From Oscillospiraceae bacterium (GTDB lineage: Bacteria > Bacillota > Clostridia > Oscillospirales > Oscillospiraceae), in assembly GCA_016296045.1 (NCBI GenBank), contig JAEDKB010000014.1, forward strand, positions 1 through 18,362: 18,362 bases of DNA, written 5' to 3'. A model generated the notes under the pieces. That model saw only the letters and a list, made by a program, of their open reading frames with translations, was not told the origin of the DNA and did no database searches. Positions 15,820 through 18,362 of the stretch are shown here, one piece after another (the first letter of the stretch is position 1; each line of letters begins with the position of its first letter). The translations under genes were made by a program, and so were the position numbers.

Positions 15820-18362
15820 ATGAAGCTGATGATTTTGGATGGCAATAGTGTCATTAACCGTGCATTTTACGGCGTGCGCCCGCTGACGACGCGTGACGGA
15901 TTGTATACCAACGCAATCTTCGGCTTCCTGAATATTTTGCAGCGCGTTCAGGCGGAGGAAAAACCCGATGCGCTGTGTGTTGCGTTTGACCTGCACGGGC
16001 CGACCTTCCGTCATCTGCAATATGAGGGTTATAAGGCCACTCGGCATGCAATGCCGGAGGAGCTTGCCATGCAGATGCCCATTATGAAGGAAGTTCTTTC
16101 CGCGATGAATATACCCATCTATGAATGTCAGGGCTGGGAAGCGGACGATGTAATCGGTACGGTTGCGGATATATGCGAAAAACAGGGCTGGAATTGTGTG
16201 ATTCTGACCGGTGACCGCGACAGCTTGCAGCTTGTCGATGAATGTGTTACCGTAAAGCTTGTTCGTACACAGGGCGGTCAAACGAATACGACGAACTATA
16301 CGCCGAAAATTTTTCGGGAAGAATACGGGCTTGAGCCGATCCGCCTGATTGATCTGAAGGCGCTGATGGGAGATAGCTCGGACAATATTCCGGGAGTTGC
16401 CGGAGTTGGACCGAAAACCGCGTCGGAGCTTCTGAAAAAATTCGGCACGTTGGATGGCGTTTACGAAAACCTGACACCGGAAAATATGAAGGGTAAGCTG
16501 TTTGATAAGCTGCAAAACGGCAGGGAAACGGCATATCTATCCTATGATCTTGCAACGATCCGGAAAAATGCCCCGATCGATTTTTCGCCGGAGAAAAATC
16601 TGGTGCAGGAGCCGAAGCGCAAAGCCCTGTATGAGCTGTTTACCAAGCTGGAGTTTCAGAAGCTGATCGACAAATTTAATCTGCGCTCGGCGGCGTTTGA
16701 GGAGGACGATTCCGCGCCTGCGTCTGCCGCCGTGGTGGGTGAGTGCTGCAGCGAAATGGTGCAAAACGAGGCGCGGGCGAAAGAGCTTGCGGCATTGTTT
16801 GCGGAGCAAACCTATGTGGTGCTGCATTTTGCCGAAAATTTTTCTGCTTTTGCGGTTTATGCGCCGCAGACAGAAAACAGGATGTATCTTTACACGCGGG
16901 AGCAGCTTGGCGCAGCGTTTGAAAGCGTTTTGCGGCAGCTGCTGACGGCGCAGATACGCAAGGTGACGCATGACAGCAAGCCCCTCATGCGTGCTCTGCT
17001 TGCAAAGGAACTTCCAATCGATGGTTTTGTGTTCGACACCGCTGTGGCCGCCTATCTCCTTGACGCGACGAGAGGCAAGTATGCGCTTACCGCGCTCACA
17101 GAGGACTATTTGCACTTTACGCCGCCGACGGTACAAAATACAACGGCTTACGGCGTCTTGATGAGCGAAACAGCGGCAATCGAGGCACTGTATGAGATGC
17201 TTTCAGATAAACTGAAGGAACAGGGAACGGACAAGCTCTATGATGAAATCGAGCTGCCGCTGTGCCGTGTGCTTGCCGAGATGGAGCACGATGGCGTGCA
17301 GGTCGATCGGGAAGCGCTTTCCAACTTCGGCGCAATGCTTGCCGACCGCATCGCATCTTGCGAAGCATATATTTTTGAGGTCGCAGGCGGAGAATTCAAT
17401 ATCAATTCGACCAAACAGCTTGGAGAGCTGTTATTTGAAAAGCTCGGTCTGCCGCCTGTAAAAAAGACGAAGAGCGGCTATTCAACCAATGCGGAGGTTT
17501 TGGAAGCGCTGAAGGAGAAGCACCCCGTTGTGCAGGCAATCATGGATTATCGGATGCTGACCAAACTCAAATCCACCTACGCCGACGGGCTGCAAAAAGA
17601 AATTGCTTCGGACGGGCGTATCCACACGACCTTTCAGAATACGGTTACGGCAACCGGACGGCTGTCTTCCACAGAGCCGAATTTGCAGAATATTCCCGTA
17701 CGCACGGAGCTGGGCAGTGAGATTCGCAAGATGTTCGTTCCGCGTGAGGGCTGGGTGTTTGTAGACGCAGACTACAGCCAGATTGAACTGCGTGTTCTGG
17801 CGCATATTGCAAAGGATCGGACGATGCAGGCCGCCTTCCGCTCCGGAGAGGATTTTCACAGTGTAACGGCATCGCAGGTTTTTAATGTTCCGCTGCCTTC
17901 CGTAACACCTTTGATGCGCCGCCATGCCAAGGCAGTCAACTTTGGAATTGTTTACGGCATATCCGAGTATTCTCTTTCACAGGATATCGGTGTCAGCCGC
18001 AAGGAAGCCAAGGAATACATTGAAAACTATTTGACGAAATACGCCGGTGTGCGCGATTATATGAAGAATATTGTGGAAACTGCCCGTAAGCAGGGGTATG
18101 TTGAAACCATGTTCGGAAGACGGCGCAGAATCCCTGAAATCAATAACAGTAATTTCAATATTCGAAGCGGGGCGGAACGGATTGCCCTGAACACTCCGAT
18201 TCAGGGAACGGCGGCGGATATCATTAAGCTGGCAATGGTGCGTGTGTTTGACGCGCTGCAACAGCAGGCGCTGCAGGCGCGGCTTATCTTGCAGGTACAT
18301 GACGAGTTGATCGTGGAATGTCCTGCCTTTGAGGCGCAGAGCGTCATGGATATTATCACCGA
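15820..18362 (+). CDS. polA: DNA polymerase I, 3' truncated by window edge
   Basis: Repair and Okazaki-fragment-processing polymerase; 847 codons are visible with no stop, so only the last few dozen residues are missing. The 5'-nuclease domain (about 1-290) has D7, TFRH (62-65), EADDVIG (107-113), TGDRDSLQLVD (130-140) and the helix-hairpin-helix GVAGVGPKTA. The middle domain is a degenerate 3'-5' exonuclease: the DxE motif is replaced by LHFAENF (about 335-341) and the second-site region reads THDSKPLM (383-390). The polymerase domain has motif A VDADYSQIELR (catalytic D651), motif B KAVNFGIVYG, and motif C QVHDELIVE (D828, E829). The strong GGAGGG ribosome site lies 14 bp after cysS, so polA is probably on the cysE-cysS transcript. 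Confidence 0.97.
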   Translation, partial: MKLMILDGNSVINRAFYGVRPLTTRDGLYTNAIFGFLNILQRVQAEEKPDALCVAFDLHGPTFRHLQYEGYKATRHAMPEELAMQMPIMKEVLSAMNIPIYECQGWEADDVIGTVADICEKQGWNCVILTGDRDSLQLVDECVTVKLVRTQGGQTNTTNYTPKIFREEYGLEPIRLIDLKALMGDSSDNIPGVAGVGPKTASELLKKFGTLDGVYENLTPENMKGKLFDKLQNGRETAYLSYDLATIRKNAPIDFSPEKNLVQEPKRKALYELFTKLEFQKLIDKFNLRSAAFEEDDSAPASAAVVGECCSEMVQNEARAKELAALFAEQTYVVLHFAENFSAFAVYAPQTENRMYLYTREQLGAAFESVLRQLLTAQIRKVTHDSKPLMRALLAKELPIDGFVFDTAVAAYLLDATRGKYALTALTEDYLHFTPPTVQNTTAYGVLMSETAAIEALYEMLSDKLKEQGTDKLYDEIELPLCRVLAEMEHDGVQVDREALSNFGAMLADRIASCEAYIFEVAGGEFNINSTKQLGELLFEKLGLPPVKKTKSGYSTNAEVLEALKEKHPVVQAIMDYRMLTKLKSTYADGLQKEIASDGRIHTTFQNTVTATGRLSSTEPNLQNIPVRTELGSEIRKMFVPREGWVFVDADYSQIELRVLAHIAKDRTMQAAFRSGEDFHSVTASQVFNVPLPSVTPLMRRHAKAVNFGIVYGISEYSLSQDIGVSRKEAKEYIENYLTKYAGVRDYMKNIVETARKQGYVETMFGRRRRIPEINNSNFNIRSGAERIALNTPIQGTAADIIKLAMVRVFDALQQQALQARLILQVHDELIVECPAFEAQSVMDIIT

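Overview
The window is a dense, entirely plus-strand stretch of bacterial chromosome that looks like a low-to-mid-GC Firmicute of class Clostridia (an Oscillospiraceae/Ruminococcaceae-like gut anaerobe is my best guess). Reasons: a murB - RapZ domain - whiA neighbourhood, a PHP-domain DnaE without a fused exonuclease, recA-recX followed by rimO-pgsA, a DUF1385-prmC pair, a cysteine T-box riboswitch, strong GGAGG-type ribosome binding sites, and a Pol I with a degenerate proofreading domain. I see no tRNA or rRNA gene, mobile element, CRISPR array or sign of recent transfer.

Layout. (1) 1-5587: murB (5' end outside the window), a stand-alone RapZ C-terminal domain protein, whiA and dnaE, separated by -11, 22 and 21 bp and so probably one operon. 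(2) 5588-5836: an intergenic control region with a PhoP-box-like run of 11-bp-phased repeats, an extended -10 promoter and a leader with two small hairpins. (3) 5837-13508: an OmpR-family response regulator, its histidine kinase, a DUF1385 membrane protein, prmC, recA, recX, rimO and pgsA, with no gap above 26 bp and several overlaps. (4) 13509-13779: a strong promoter and a complete T-box leader with specifier TGC (Cys). (5) 13780-18362: cysE, cysS and polA (3' end outside the window), again tightly packed.

How the genes work together. Group 1 combines wall precursor synthesis (MurB), an amino-sugar-linked regulator domain, a sporulation/division-type DNA-binding protein (WhiA) and a replicative polymerase. 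Group 3 puts a signal-transduction pair, possibly phosphate-responsive, at the head of translation-termination, recombination, ribosome-modification and phospholipid genes. Group 5 makes O-acetylserine (the cysteine precursor) and Cys-tRNA under direct control by uncharged tRNA-Cys, and polA may share that transcript.

Nothing here is a clear new multi-gene system. The points most worth a second look are the truncated RapZ with no YvcK neighbour, the PhoP-like box overlapping the two-component promoter, and the placement of recA and polA as trailing genes in operons with unrelated regulatory heads.
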